A stretch of 6,376 nt of DNA from Thiomicrospira sp. UBA5634 (GCA_002421475.1 DIJW01000016.1:1-6376), one strand, 5' to 3'. Positions 1-5,198 are shown, counted from the stretch's first letter. Numbers and translations: made by a program. The notes: a model not told the origin generated them from the letters alone.

Positions 1-209
1 AAGTAGCGAGGGTGAAGTTTGTCGTGATAGTGGAAAACCACCGCTAAAATAGCCGCGACTTGAATAATAATTTGAAACGCGGTGTTGTGCGCGTCTTGCT
101 GCATGCCCATTAAGTCGGCGGCAATAATTAAATGGCCGGTTGACGAAATAGGCAAAAACTCAGTTAGCCCTTCAATAATGCCTAAAATAATTAACTGAAA
201 AATATCCAT
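1..209 (-). CDS. uppP: Undecaprenyl-diphosphatase UppP (BacA), N-terminal 69 residues, cut by window edge
   Basis: UppP is an inner-membrane phosphatase that converts undecaprenyl pyrophosphate to undecaprenyl phosphate, recycling the lipid carrier for peptidoglycan and other envelope glycans. Translating the minus strand from the ATG at 209 gives a protein starting [10 protein letters not shown]. It contains the family signature [15 protein letters not shown] at residues 13-27: two catalytic-site glutamates (13 and 17), the SST stretch and His26. A second hydrophobic stretch ([14 protein letters not shown], about residues 45-58) matches the usual FE(I/V)(V/I)IQLGAILAV segment. The start is supported by AAGGAAG just upstream on the minus strand (about 212-218). 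Only 34 bases separate this gene from the midA stop, so the two are probably one transcript. The gene continues beyond base 1. Sequence and family knowledge agree; the call is secure despite truncation. Confidence 0.96.
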   Translation of the reverse strand, partial: MDIFQLIILGIIEGLTEFLPISSTGHLIIAADLMGMQQDAHNTAFQIIIQVAAILAVVFHYHDKLHPRY

Positions 210-229
210 AAGCTTCCTTTGTTAAGTGC

Positions 230-241
230 ACCAGGCCTGGT
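230..241. repeat. Perfect 12-bp palindrome ACCAGGCCTGGT, copy 1 (intergenic)
   Basis: The 12-mer is self-complementary and extends one base each side to 14 bp (229-242). It fills much of the 34-base gap between the midA stop and the uppP start. It contains both CCAGG and CCTGG, so two overlapping CCWGG (Dcm-type) sites around an AGGCCT core. The same 12-mer recurs at 3001 and 5993. It makes a poor terminator, with a short stem, no usable loop and no T-run. Confidence 0.9.
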
Positions 242-243
242 GG

Positions 244-1428
244 TTAAAGTTGACGGCGTAAATCGCGCATTTTAAAACCGATCAGCGCTAAATCGAGTTG
301 TTTACTGAGTGCGATCACTTTAAAGTTTTCACCCATTTCATCCGGCAAGGTGAGGGTTTTAATTTGTTGCGCCAGTTTTAATTGTTCCAATACCGGACGA
401 TTCGGGTCTTCGATGATGTCCAGTAAGCCTGCGCCCATTAAAAAATGCGCTTGAGTGGTATAACCCGCAACTTTAAATTGGGCGTTAAAGGCTGCTTCGG
501 CGACGGCAGTAAAATCAACATGGGCAGTAATGTCTTGCAAGCCGGGATAAAAAAACGGATTGCTATGTGCGCGATGTTGATAATGACAGCGTAATGTACC
601 CATGTGGCGGTGCGGTTGATAATATTCTTGGCGCGGATAACCGTAGTCGATCAATAGTACCAGGCCTGCCTGTAAAAAATCGCTGATGGATTTTAGCCAG
701 GGTTCGATATTTAAATTTACTTCGGTTTCATAACCGCGTTCCGGCGGTTCACCGATTTGGCGCAAAATTTGGTTGGCAATTTTTTGCAGCGTCGGATCGG
801 TTATCGGCTGAAAATCCCAATCGAATTGCTGGCGATCTTCAAACCAATGTACAAAACCTTGTGCCTGCCTTGCCGGTTCAAGGCGTAAGCGCACTACCGG
901 CATCGCGTCCAATACTTCATTCGCCAAAACCACCGCCTGCATTGGCAAGCTAGGCAAACTGTCGAGCCAGACCACTTTGCTAAATAAAGTCGGTGGCAAA
1001 CTTTGCAGGGTTTCGCGTTGAGTTTGCTTCAGGTCGGCACTTAACTCAATAATGTAGTAATGATCAAGTGGTTGGCCAAGTTGTTCGAGTTCGAGCAAAA
1101 TGTCGCGCGCCATCACGCCGCGACCGGCTCCAAACTCGACAATATTCGATTCGCTTAATTGTGCTAACACTTGTTGCGCTTGGCGTGCAATACAACGCGA
1201 AAACAAGGGTGATATTTCCGGCGCGGTGATAAAGTCACCTTGCGCGCCAATTTTCGGCAAACCGTTGGTGTAATAACCCAGGTTTGGGGTGTAAAGCGCG
1301 AGCCGCATATAATCGGCAAAGTCGAGGCTTTGATAACGATTAAGATGTTTACGAATTTTTGTGGTTAGTTCAGCGCTGCGTGCTTTTGCTTCGTCATGCG
1401 GTTCGGGCAAAGATTTGTTCGGTTTCAT
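244..1428 (-). CDS. Class I SAM-dependent methyltransferase, MidA/NDUFAF7 (DUF185) family
   Basis: The 394-residue product belongs to the family whose mitochondrial member NDUFAF7/MidA methylates an arginine of the complex I subunit NDUFS2. The bacterial substrate is not established, so no specific reaction is assigned. Visible landmarks: an N-terminal FADYMRLALYTPNLGYY block (37-53), the family signature GDFITAPEISPLF (64-76), a Rossmann SAM-binding motif IVEFGAGRGVMARDIL (96-111), LANEVLDAMPV (168-178), LIDYGYPRQEYY (about 259-270) and a C-terminal PGLQDITAHVDF block (about 295-306) typical of the family. Length is normal. The ATG at 1428 has AGGAAG about 11 bases upstream. It is transcribed away from the FliG-like pair and lies just upstream of uppP, probably in one operon. 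One CAGGCCTG palindrome (661-668) lies inside the gene. Family assignment is secure; substrate unknown. Confidence 0.93.
   Translation of the reverse strand: MKPNKSLPEPHDEAKARSAELTTKIRKHLNRYQSLDFADYMRLALYTPNLGYYTNGLPKIGAQGDFITAPEISPLFSRCIARQAQQVLAQLSESNIVEFGAGRGVMARDILLELEQLGQPLDHYYIIELSADLKQTQRETLQSLPPTLFSKVVWLDSLPSLPMQAVVLANEVLDAMPVVRLRLEPARQAQGFVHWFEDRQQFDWDFQPITDPTLQKIANQILRQIGEPPERGYETEVNLNIEPWLKSISDFLQAGLVLLIDYGYPRQEYYQPHRHMGTLRCHYQHRAHSNPFFYPGLQDITAHVDFTAVAEAAFNAQFKVAGYTTQAHFLMGAGLLDIIEDPNRPVLEQLKLAQQIKTLTLPDEMGENFKVIALSKQLDLALIGFKMRDLRRQL
661..668. repeat. CAGGCCTG palindrome core, inside the midA-family gene
   Basis: The 8-bp palindrome sits in ACCAGGCCTGCC (659-670), matching the full 12-mer at its left ten positions. 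In the methyltransferase frame it is read GCA GGC CTG GTA (Ala-Gly-Leu-Val, around residue 255). Confidence 0.75.
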
Positions 1429-1487
1429 AGTGTTAGCAGCTTCCTAAGCCTGATTGCCGTCTTGATTTTGGTCTAAAAGAGAGCGCT

Positions 1488-1493
1488 ATTATA
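1488..1493 (-). promoter_or_regulatory. Candidate -10 element for the midA-family gene
   Basis: The minus strand reads TATAAT here, an exact sigma70 -10 hexamer about 60 bases upstream of the methyltransferase start. No good -35 box is visible at 16-18 bases spacing, so the call rests on the -10 alone. It would overlap the divergent promoter proposed for the FliG-like pair. Confidence 0.35.
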
Positions 1494-1521
1494 GACAATT
1501 GAACAGCTGGCTGTGTATAAA
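1492..1521 (+). promoter_or_regulatory. Candidate sigma70 promoter for the FliG-like gene pair
   Basis: TAGACA (1492-1497, one mismatch to TTGACA), an 18-base spacer and TATAAA (1516-1521, one mismatch to TATAAT) form a plausible promoter. Transcription would start near 1528 and leave a leader of about 78 bases before the ATG at 1606. That leader carries two short duplications (1531-1553 and 1557-1574). Confidence 0.45.
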
Positions 1522-1530
1522 ACCGAGTTG

Positions 1531-1574
1531 GCTAGAGTTTTGCTAGGAGTTTTCACTTAAAATCGTTAAAATCG
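1531..1574 (+). repeat. Two adjacent short tandem duplications in the leader of the FliG-like genes
   Basis: GCTAGAGTTTT (1531-1541) is followed directly by the near-copy GCTAGGAGTTTT (1542-1553), with one inserted G. TTAAAATCG then occurs twice back to back (1557-1565 and 1566-1574). Both lie between the candidate promoter and the first start codon. They could be slippage products or binding half-sites; the sequence does not decide. Confidence 0.7.
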
Positions 1575-1592
1575 CAATAACCAGATGAACTT

Positions 1593-1596
1593 AGGA
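1593..1596 (+). promoter_or_regulatory. Ribosome binding site that places the first FliG-like start at 1606
   Basis: AGGA lies 9 bases before the ATG at 1606, whereas the upstream in-frame ATG at 1585 has no purine-rich site before it. Starting at 1606 also makes conserved residues of this protein fall at the same positions as in its neighbour, which supports this start. Confidence 0.7.
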
Positions 1597-1605
1597 ATAG
1601 GCGTT

Positions 1606-2070
1606 ATGAAGGTAGGCATTCAAAAAGTACACGAAAATGAGTGGTTGGTGCAGATGGGATGCGCCATTATGCGTTTAGACCGTTTTTCAGTTGAGTTACT
1701 TAATATTACGTTAGAGCATATGTTGGCGCTGGCGCACGGTGAAAATCATTCAACCTTAAAAAGTTATATCAAATTGGGTTTGAAGCTCAAGCAGCTCAGC
1801 ACTACCGATATGCAGACGGTGATTCGCGAAGTGGATAATCGTGATTTAGTAGTGATGCTGGGCTTGGCGAAAGATCAAGAGTTAATTGACAAAGTATTTC
1901 ATAACGTGGGGGCTATTTTGGCCAAACAAATGGAAGCCGACTTATTGAATAACCCTTTGCCCGAAGGCGAAGAGGCAAAGAACTGTGTACGTCGATTGGC
2001 AAAAAAACTCTTTGAACTCGACAGCAAAGGCATTATTGAGTTTATTGACGAAAATACACAGTATATTTAG
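1606..2070 (+). CDS. Stand-alone FliG C-terminal-domain-like protein, first of a tandem pair
   Basis: A 154-residue soluble protein with no signal peptide or membrane segment. Residues about 64-145 resemble the FliG C-terminal domain. REVDNRDLVVML (74-85) matches the FliG 'reVdn.dLv.AL' helix, IDKVFHNV (94-101) the 'r.K.l.NmS' helix, and MEADL (109-113) the 'leDL' segment, followed by a helix ending RRLAKKLFEL. FliG's N-terminal and middle domains and the EHPQR motif are absent; residues 1-43 are instead a different module containing EWLVQMGCAIMRL (12-24). In my hand alignment most FliG charged residues that contact the stator are replaced. The next gene starts 8 bases downstream and encodes a paralogue. 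A flagellar-switch accessory role is conceivable but unproven; no other flagellar gene is in the window. FliG resemblance is from pattern reading only. Confidence 0.75.
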   Translation: MKVGIQKVHENEWLVQMGCAIMRLDRFSVELLNITLEHMLALAHGENHSTLKSYIKLGLKLKQLSTTDMQTVIREVDNRDLVVMLGLAKDQELIDKVFHNVGAILAKQMEADLLNNPLPEGEEAKNCVRRLAKKLFELDSKGIIEFIDENTQYI

Positions 2071-2073
2071 GAG
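2068..2073 (+). promoter_or_regulatory. Ribosome binding site overlapping the upstream stop codon
   Basis: TAGGAG combines the TAG stop of the first FliG-like gene (2068-2070) with a Shine-Dalgarno core 5 bases before the ATG at 2079. The overlapping GTG at 2076 would be only 2 bases from the site and is unlikely to be the start. The arrangement suggests translational coupling of the pair. Confidence 0.8.
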
Positions 2074-2078
2074 TCGTG

Positions 2079-2540
2079 ATGGATATTAAAGCCAAGCGCA
2101 ACAAAACCGGCGAATACATGATTGAAATGGGGCCGGTTATTTTTAATTTGCCGCAGAATGTGGTGGAAGCCTTATATAAAGTCATTAGCCAGCGCGCCCA
2201 GGCTTCTAGTGAACAAGATAAACTTAGAATGGAAAAACGTTTGGCGGCGTATCGCAGTTTGGCCAATAAACTCGGGACGATTGAAGATGCCATTATGCAA
2301 AGTTTGTTAAATCAAATTCGCCCAGAGCAGATGGTAACGTTGGCGCGAATTTCGCAGTCAAAAGAAGTCTATAACAAGATTGTGCGTAACTTATCGCGTC
2401 AGAATGCTCGTCAATTTGAAGAGGATTATGTGCGCTTGACTAAAATCAGTGTGCATCAAGCCGGGACTCACATGGAGCAAATGTTACCGGTACTGAAAAA
2501 AGCAATCCAAGCGCGTAAAGACGTTAAATCTCAAGGTTAA
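2079..2540 (+). CDS. Stand-alone FliG C-terminal-domain-like protein, second of a tandem pair
   Basis: A 153-residue soluble protein, paralogous to its upstream neighbour. Numbered from this ATG, both proteins have Glu12, Met17-Gly18, Ile21, Leu24, Val29-Glu30 and Leu32 at identical positions, within EYMIEMGPVIFNL here. The C-terminal part again reads like FliG-C. LLNQIRPEQMVTLAR (about 76-90) and NKIVRNLSRQNARQFEEDY (about 99-117) align without gaps to the first protein over about 40 residues (shared Glu, Lys, Asn, Ala, Gln, Glu and Asp), and 'KIVRNLSRQ' resembles FliG 'K.l.NmS.R'. The tail is strongly basic (KKAIQARKDVKSQG). It probably acts with the first protein, perhaps as a heterodimer; this is inference. 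Its TAA stop shares bases with the stop of the convergent folB. Function unknown. Confidence 0.75.
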   Translation: MDIKAKRNKTGEYMIEMGPVIFNLPQNVVEALYKVISQRAQASSEQDKLRMEKRLAAYRSLANKLGTIEDAIMQSLLNQIRPEQMVTLARISQSKEVYNKIVRNLSRQNARQFEEDYVRLTKISVHQAGTHMEQMLPVLKKAIQARKDVKSQG

Positions 2541-2935
2541 TGCGGGTTGCGTTGGCGTTGTAGTTTTATGCCAACGTTATTCGCTTCGCGCACGGCATGC
2601 GGTTTGCGCAATACTAAGTGCACGGCATCTACTGCGGGATGTTGTTGCAAAATATGTTGGCATACTTGTTCTGCCAGTGTCTCGATTAAATCCAGTCGAC
2701 TGTCAGTCGTCAAACGGATCACCTCCGCCGAAATTTGTGCATAATCTACCGTGTCAATCAACTGGTCACTGTTTGCTGCAGTTAAAGTTTGGGTAAATAA
2801 CTCAATATCAAATACCAACGGTTGCGGCTGTACTTTTTCCCAAGCATGTACACCAATATAGGCGTTTACCTTTAGCCCTTCAATAAAAATACAGTCTTGG
2901 GTTGGTTGTGGTGTTTTGTTCACGGTTGTTTCCAT
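2537..2935 (-). CDS. folB: Dihydroneopterin aldolase FolB
   Basis: FolB cleaves 7,8-dihydroneopterin to 6-hydroxymethyl-7,8-dihydropterin and glycolaldehyde in cytosolic folate synthesis. The 132-residue product shows IFIEGLKVNAYIGVHAWEK (16-34) with the substrate-binding Glu33, VDYAQIS (63-69) with the conserved Tyr65, and LRKPHAVREANNVGI (109-123) with the catalytic Lys111. Most family members begin right at the IFIEGL segment, so about 14 N-terminal residues are extra. The ATG at 2935 lacks a clear ribosome binding site, whereas a GTG at 2923 (codon 5) has GGAA a few bases before it and may be the true start. The gene is divergent from plsY across 45 bases and convergent with the second FliG-like gene, overlapping it by four bases. 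Function secure; start uncertain. Confidence 0.95.
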   Translation of the reverse strand: METTVNKTPQPTQDCIFIEGLKVNAYIGVHAWEKVQPQPLVFDIELFTQTLTAANSDQLIDTVDYAQISAEVIRLTTDSRLDLIETLAEQVCQHILQQHPAVDAVHLVLRKPHAVREANNVGIKLQRQRNPH

Positions 2936-2980
2936 TCAATGCTAAAATTCGTGCGTTTATTTTAAAGGAATCAATTCTTC

Positions 2981-3589
2981 ATGAGTGAAATGTTATTACA
3001 ACCAGGCCTGGTGATATTGGCTTATCTATTAGGTTCGATCTCATCAGCGATTATTGTGTGCAAGTTAATGGGTTTGGGGGATCCTCGCGAAGCCGGTTCG
3101 GGCAATCCCGGTGCGACGAATGTGTTGCGAATCGGTGGTGAAAAAGGCAAATTGGCAGCTGCAATTACATTGATCGGCGACATGCTTAAAGGTGTTGTAC
3201 CGGTATGGGTTGCTTATGCATTGGGTTTCGAGCCGATGTGGATTGTTTTGGTTGGTTTTGCAGCGTTTATCGGCCATTTATATCCGCTTTTTTTCCAGTT
3301 TAAAGGCGGTAAGGGCGTTGCAACCATGTTGGGTGTGTTATTGGCGCTTAACTTTTGGGCAGGCCTGGCGACGGCTGCCACTTGGTTATTTGTTGCCAAG
3401 GTGTTAAAAATCTCTTCTTTGTCGGCGTTGATAGCGACTTTTTTGGCACCCATGTATGTCTATTTTTTAACCGGCGAAATCAGCTGGGTGCTTGTCACGG
3501 CATTGATGACGGCGATTTTATTCTGGCGTCATCGGGGTAATATTCAGCGTTTAATGAGTGGTGAAGAAAGTCTGATTAAAACCAAGTAA
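2981..3589 (+). CDS. plsY: Glycerol-3-phosphate acyltransferase PlsY
   Basis: PlsY transfers the acyl group from acyl-phosphate to sn-glycerol-3-phosphate, making lysophosphatidate at the inner membrane, the first step of phospholipid synthesis. The 202-residue product has the usual family length and about five hydrophobic segments (near 9-30, 60-80, 86-105, 115-140 and 148-181). The three cytoplasmic motifs are intact: GSGNPGATNVLR (39-50), GHLYPLFFQFKGGKGVAT (98-115) and RHRGNIQRL (183-191), plus GDMLKG (66-71). The ATG at 2981 has AAAGGAA ten bases upstream (2964-2970). A possible -10 (TAAAAT, 2943-2948) lies in the short divergent gap with folB, without a convincing -35. Two CAGGCCTG palindromes lie inside the gene, one of them a full 12-mer only 20 bases after the start codon. 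A 14-bp hairpin follows the stop. Confidence 0.97.
   Translation: MSEMLLQPGLVILAYLLGSISSAIIVCKLMGLGDPREAGSGNPGATNVLRIGGEKGKLAAAITLIGDMLKGVVPVWVAYALGFEPMWIVLVGFAAFIGHLYPLFFQFKGGKGVATMLGVLLALNFWAGLATAATWLFVAKVLKISSLSALIATFLAPMYVYFLTGEISWVLVTALMTAILFWRHRGNIQRLMSGEESLIKTK
3001..3012. repeat. Perfect 12-bp palindrome ACCAGGCCTGGT, copy 2 (5' end of plsY)
   Basis: An exact copy of the 12-mer at 230 and 5993. It begins 20 bases after the plsY start codon and is read CCA GGC CTG GTG (Pro-Gly-Leu-Val, residues 8-11), a variable N-terminal part of the protein where sequence is little constrained. Confidence 0.9.
3360..3367. repeat. CAGGCCTG palindrome core, mid plsY
   Basis: The 8-bp palindrome is in the context GCAGGCCTGGCG, read GCA GGC CTG GCG (Ala-Gly-Leu-Ala, around residue 128). 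On one strand it reads CCAGGCCTG, the nine bases common to all five copies. Confidence 0.75.
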
Positions 3590-3599
3590 TGCGTTTTAC

Positions 3600-3631
3600 A
3601 AGTTAAGGCCTTGAAAGCAAGGCCTTAACTT
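3600..3631. terminator. 14-bp perfect hairpin between convergent plsY and the small secreted-protein gene
   Basis: The arms AAGTTAAGGCCTTG (3600-3613) and CAAGGCCTTAACTT (3618-3631) pair perfectly around a 4-base AAAG loop. The site lies 10 bases after the plsY stop and 10 bases after the stop of the convergent gene at 3642, so it probably serves both strands. Neither side has a long T-run, so termination may be inefficient or the structure may mainly protect 3' ends. Each arm contains the palindrome AAGGCCTT. Confidence 0.7.
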
Positions 3632-3641
3632 ATCGCTCCGT

Positions 3642-3950
3642 TTATTGTTGCGGTGGTGTGGCCGGGCGTTGAGCGGGGCCAGGCTGGTTAGGTCCGCGTT
3701 GATAACCTGGGCCGTAAGGACGTTGCTGATATTGTTCACGCATTTCTTCGCGATGCTCTTCACGACGCTGTTCACGATATTTACGTGCTTCCTCATCATT
3801 CATCATCCCCGGTCCTCTTGGACCATAAGGTCCTTGGCCATCATACATCGGCGCGCGGTTTTGGTTTGGCGTTTGCGCGGGTGTTTCATCTTGCGCGTGT
3901 GCTAAACCAAACACAAAAGGTAACGCGAGTACTAAGATAAACTTTTTCAT
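3642..3950 (-). CDS. Small secreted Pro/Gln/Arg-rich protein of unknown function
   Basis: A 102-residue protein that I do not recognise. It begins with a clear Sec signal peptide, MKKFILVLALPFVFGLAHA (1-19), with likely AHA cleavage before Gln20. The mature part is low-complexity: a QDETPAQTPNQN stretch, Gly/Pro/Tyr-rich runs (GQGPYGPRGPG), a central highly charged stretch NDEEARKYREQRREEHREE that should form a helix, then a Pro/Gln/Gly-rich tail ending in PATPPQQ. There is no cysteine, lipobox or membrane anchor, so a periplasmic location is inferred. The start at 3950 is fixed by a near-perfect ribosome binding site (AAAGGAGGG) seven bases upstream; longer in-frame starts such as 4007 would bury the signal peptide. 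It lies between plsY and tsaD, on the tsaD strand 154 bases downstream of it. Real-gene evidence is the signal peptide plus ribosome binding site. Confidence 0.82.
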   Translation of the reverse strand: MKKFILVLALPFVFGLAHAQDETPAQTPNQNRAPMYDGQGPYGPRGPGMMNDEEARKYREQRREEHREEMREQYQQRPYGPGYQRGPNQPGPAQRPATPPQQ

Positions 3951-3957
3951 GTTAATT

Positions 3958-3966
3958 CCCTCCTTT
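3958..3966 (-). promoter_or_regulatory. Strong ribosome binding site for the small secreted-protein gene
   Basis: The minus strand reads AAAGGAGGG seven bases before the ATG at 3950. It is the best Shine-Dalgarno match in the window. It decides the start codon and suggests abundant translation. Confidence 0.85.
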
Positions 3967-3981
3967 ATTGGTGGAACCGAA

Positions 3982-4002
3982 ATCATCATAAGTTGTGATG
4001 AT
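3982..4002. promoter_or_regulatory. Inverted repeat ATCATCA-N7-TGATGAT upstream of the small secreted-protein gene
   Basis: Two perfect 7-base arms (3982-3988 and 3996-4002) flank a 7-base spacer. The site is 31 bases upstream of the start codon and just downstream of a -10-like CATAAT on the minus strand (about 4018-4023). It could be a dimeric repressor operator or a leader hairpin; the sequence does not distinguish them. Confidence 0.45.
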
Positions 4003-4056
4003 CCCATTTCCTATTATGCACATAATTAAATGCAGAGGGGATTGTTTTTAAAAGGA

Positions 4057-4076
4057 AAAGTGGTCGCTTTCACTTT
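4057..4076 (-). terminator. Weak candidate terminator after tsaD
   Basis: Downstream of the tsaD stop the minus strand can form a 6-bp stem, AAAGTG with CACTTT, around an 8-base loop, followed by TCCTTTT. The stem is short and the T-run interrupted. Together with the separate control signals at 3958-4023, it suggests the secreted-protein gene is not simply the end of a tsaD operon. Confidence 0.3.
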
Positions 4077-4104
4077 GTGATTTATGGCTAAATCGGGTTT
4101 AAGA

Positions 4105-5145
4105 TTACAGTGGTGTAAGTTCTTCTAGCGACCAGCGAGCTTTGGCGGCAAAACTTAGATCATTGTATTGTCCTGCCATTAAACGCTGTGCACCGGCATA
4201 AGCAATCATGGCGCCGTTGTCAGTACAGAACTCTAAACGCGGATAAAAGGCTTGGCCTTTGCGTTTCGTCATAAGTTGATCAAGCTTGGCACGAATCTCA
4301 CGATTCGCACTGACGCCACCGGACACAACTAAACGATTAAGGTTTTCTTGCTCAAGTGCACGCCTACATTTAATCGCCAATGTATCCGCTACCGCCAACT
4401 CAAAAGCACGGCAGATGTCAGCCTGTGTTTGTTCACTGTTATCACCTTCAGCCAATGCTTTTTGCCAAGTGTTTAGACTGAAAGTTTTCAGTCCGCTGAA
4501 GCTCATGTCGAGTCCTGGACGATCAATCATTGGGCGCGGAAAATGAAAACGTTCGGCATTTCCTTGTAATGCTAGTTTCGATACAATCGGGCCGCCCGGA
4601 TACCCCAGCCCCAGCATTTTGGCGGTTTTATCAAATGCTTTTCCTGCCGCATCGTCCAGGGTGTCGCCCAGCAGTTTATAGCGTCCGATGCCATCAACAC
4701 GGATTAACATGGTATGCCCTCCAGAAACGAGTAACGCGATAAACGGAAAACTCGGTGCAGGGTCTTCTAGCATGGGGGCGAGTAAGTGGCCTTCCATATG
4801 GTGCACACCAATAGCCGGAACATTCCACGCGAAGGCTAAACTACGTGCCACAGCGCCACCGGCCAGTAATGCACCGATCAGTCCGGGGCCGGCGGTATAG
4901 GCAATGCCATCAATAGTCGGCTGGCCAGCGGCCTCAAGGGTTTGCAAAATAAGTGGGCTGAGTTTGCGAATATGATCGCGCGACGCGAGTTCCGGCACCA
5001 CTCCACCATATTGTGCATGCAGTTCGATTTGACTATATAAGGTGTGAGCAAGTAATCCGCGTTGTGAGTCATAAACCGCGACCGCTGTTTCGTCACAAGA
5101 GCTTTCGATACCAAGTACAGTAAATGAGGTTTTTGAAGGTTGCAT
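4105..5145 (-). CDS. tsaD: tRNA N6-adenosine threonylcarbamoyltransferase TsaD
   Basis: TsaD, working with TsaB and TsaE in bacteria, transfers threonylcarbamoyl from TC-AMP to A37 of ANN-decoding tRNAs, making t6A. The 346-residue product has the expected length. It shows the ASKHA opening [17 protein letters not shown] (10-26), [13 protein letters not shown] (46-58), the metal ligands His116 and His120 in HMEGH, SGGHT (141-145), [10 protein letters not shown] (276-285) and the third metal ligand Asp309 in DNGAMIAY. The ATG at 5145 gives about eight residues more than the shortest family members and has TTGGAA a few bases upstream. The gene is divergent from rpsU across 151 bases, the classical gammaproteobacterial arrangement. 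I see no convincing -35/-10 pair for it. All key residues are present. Confidence 0.98.
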   Translation of the reverse strand: MQPSKTSFTVLGIESSCDETAVAVYDSQRGLLAHTLYSQIELHAQYGGVVPELASRDHIRKLSPLILQTLEAAGQPTIDGIAYTAGPGLIGALLAGGAVARSLAFAWNVPAIGVHHMEGHLLAPMLEDPAPSFPFIALLVSGGHTMLIRVDGIGRYKLLGDTLDDAAGKAFDKTAKMLGLGYPGGPIVSKLALQGNAERFHFPRPMIDRPGLDMSFSGLKTFSLNTWQKALAEGDNSEQTQADICRAFELAVADTLAIKCRRALEQENLNRLVVSGGVSANREIRAKLDQLMTKRKGQAFYPRLEFCTDNGAMIAYAGAQRLMAGQYNDLSFAAKARWSLEELTPL

Positions 5146-5198
5146 GAAGTTCCAACAGAGTTAAATTTAAATATAAGACGGGATTTTAACAAAATAAT

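Noticed and set aside
230..241. Palindrome copies as intrinsic terminators
   Set aside because: A 12-bp perfect palindrome with no central spacer leaves only a 4-5 bp stem once a loop is made, there is no T-run, and copies inside plsY and the methyltransferase gene would interrupt those genes.
1585..1605. Upstream ATG start for the first FliG-like gene
   Set aside because: It lacks a ribosome binding site and adds seven residues with no counterpart in the paralogue; the ATG at 1606 has AGGA at good spacing.
2042..2293. Minus-strand reading frame of 83 codons opposite the FliG-like pair
   Set aside because: Antisense shadow of two better-supported genes; no ribosome binding site or recognisable protein features.
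3645..3905. Plus-strand reading frame of 86 codons opposite the secreted-protein gene
   Set aside because: The opposite strand has a signal peptide and an excellent ribosome binding site; this frame is its complement and its hydrophobicity is a by-product.
3951..4007. Longer start for the small secreted-protein gene
   Set aside because: It would translate through the ribosome binding site and place 19 residues before an otherwise ideal signal peptide.
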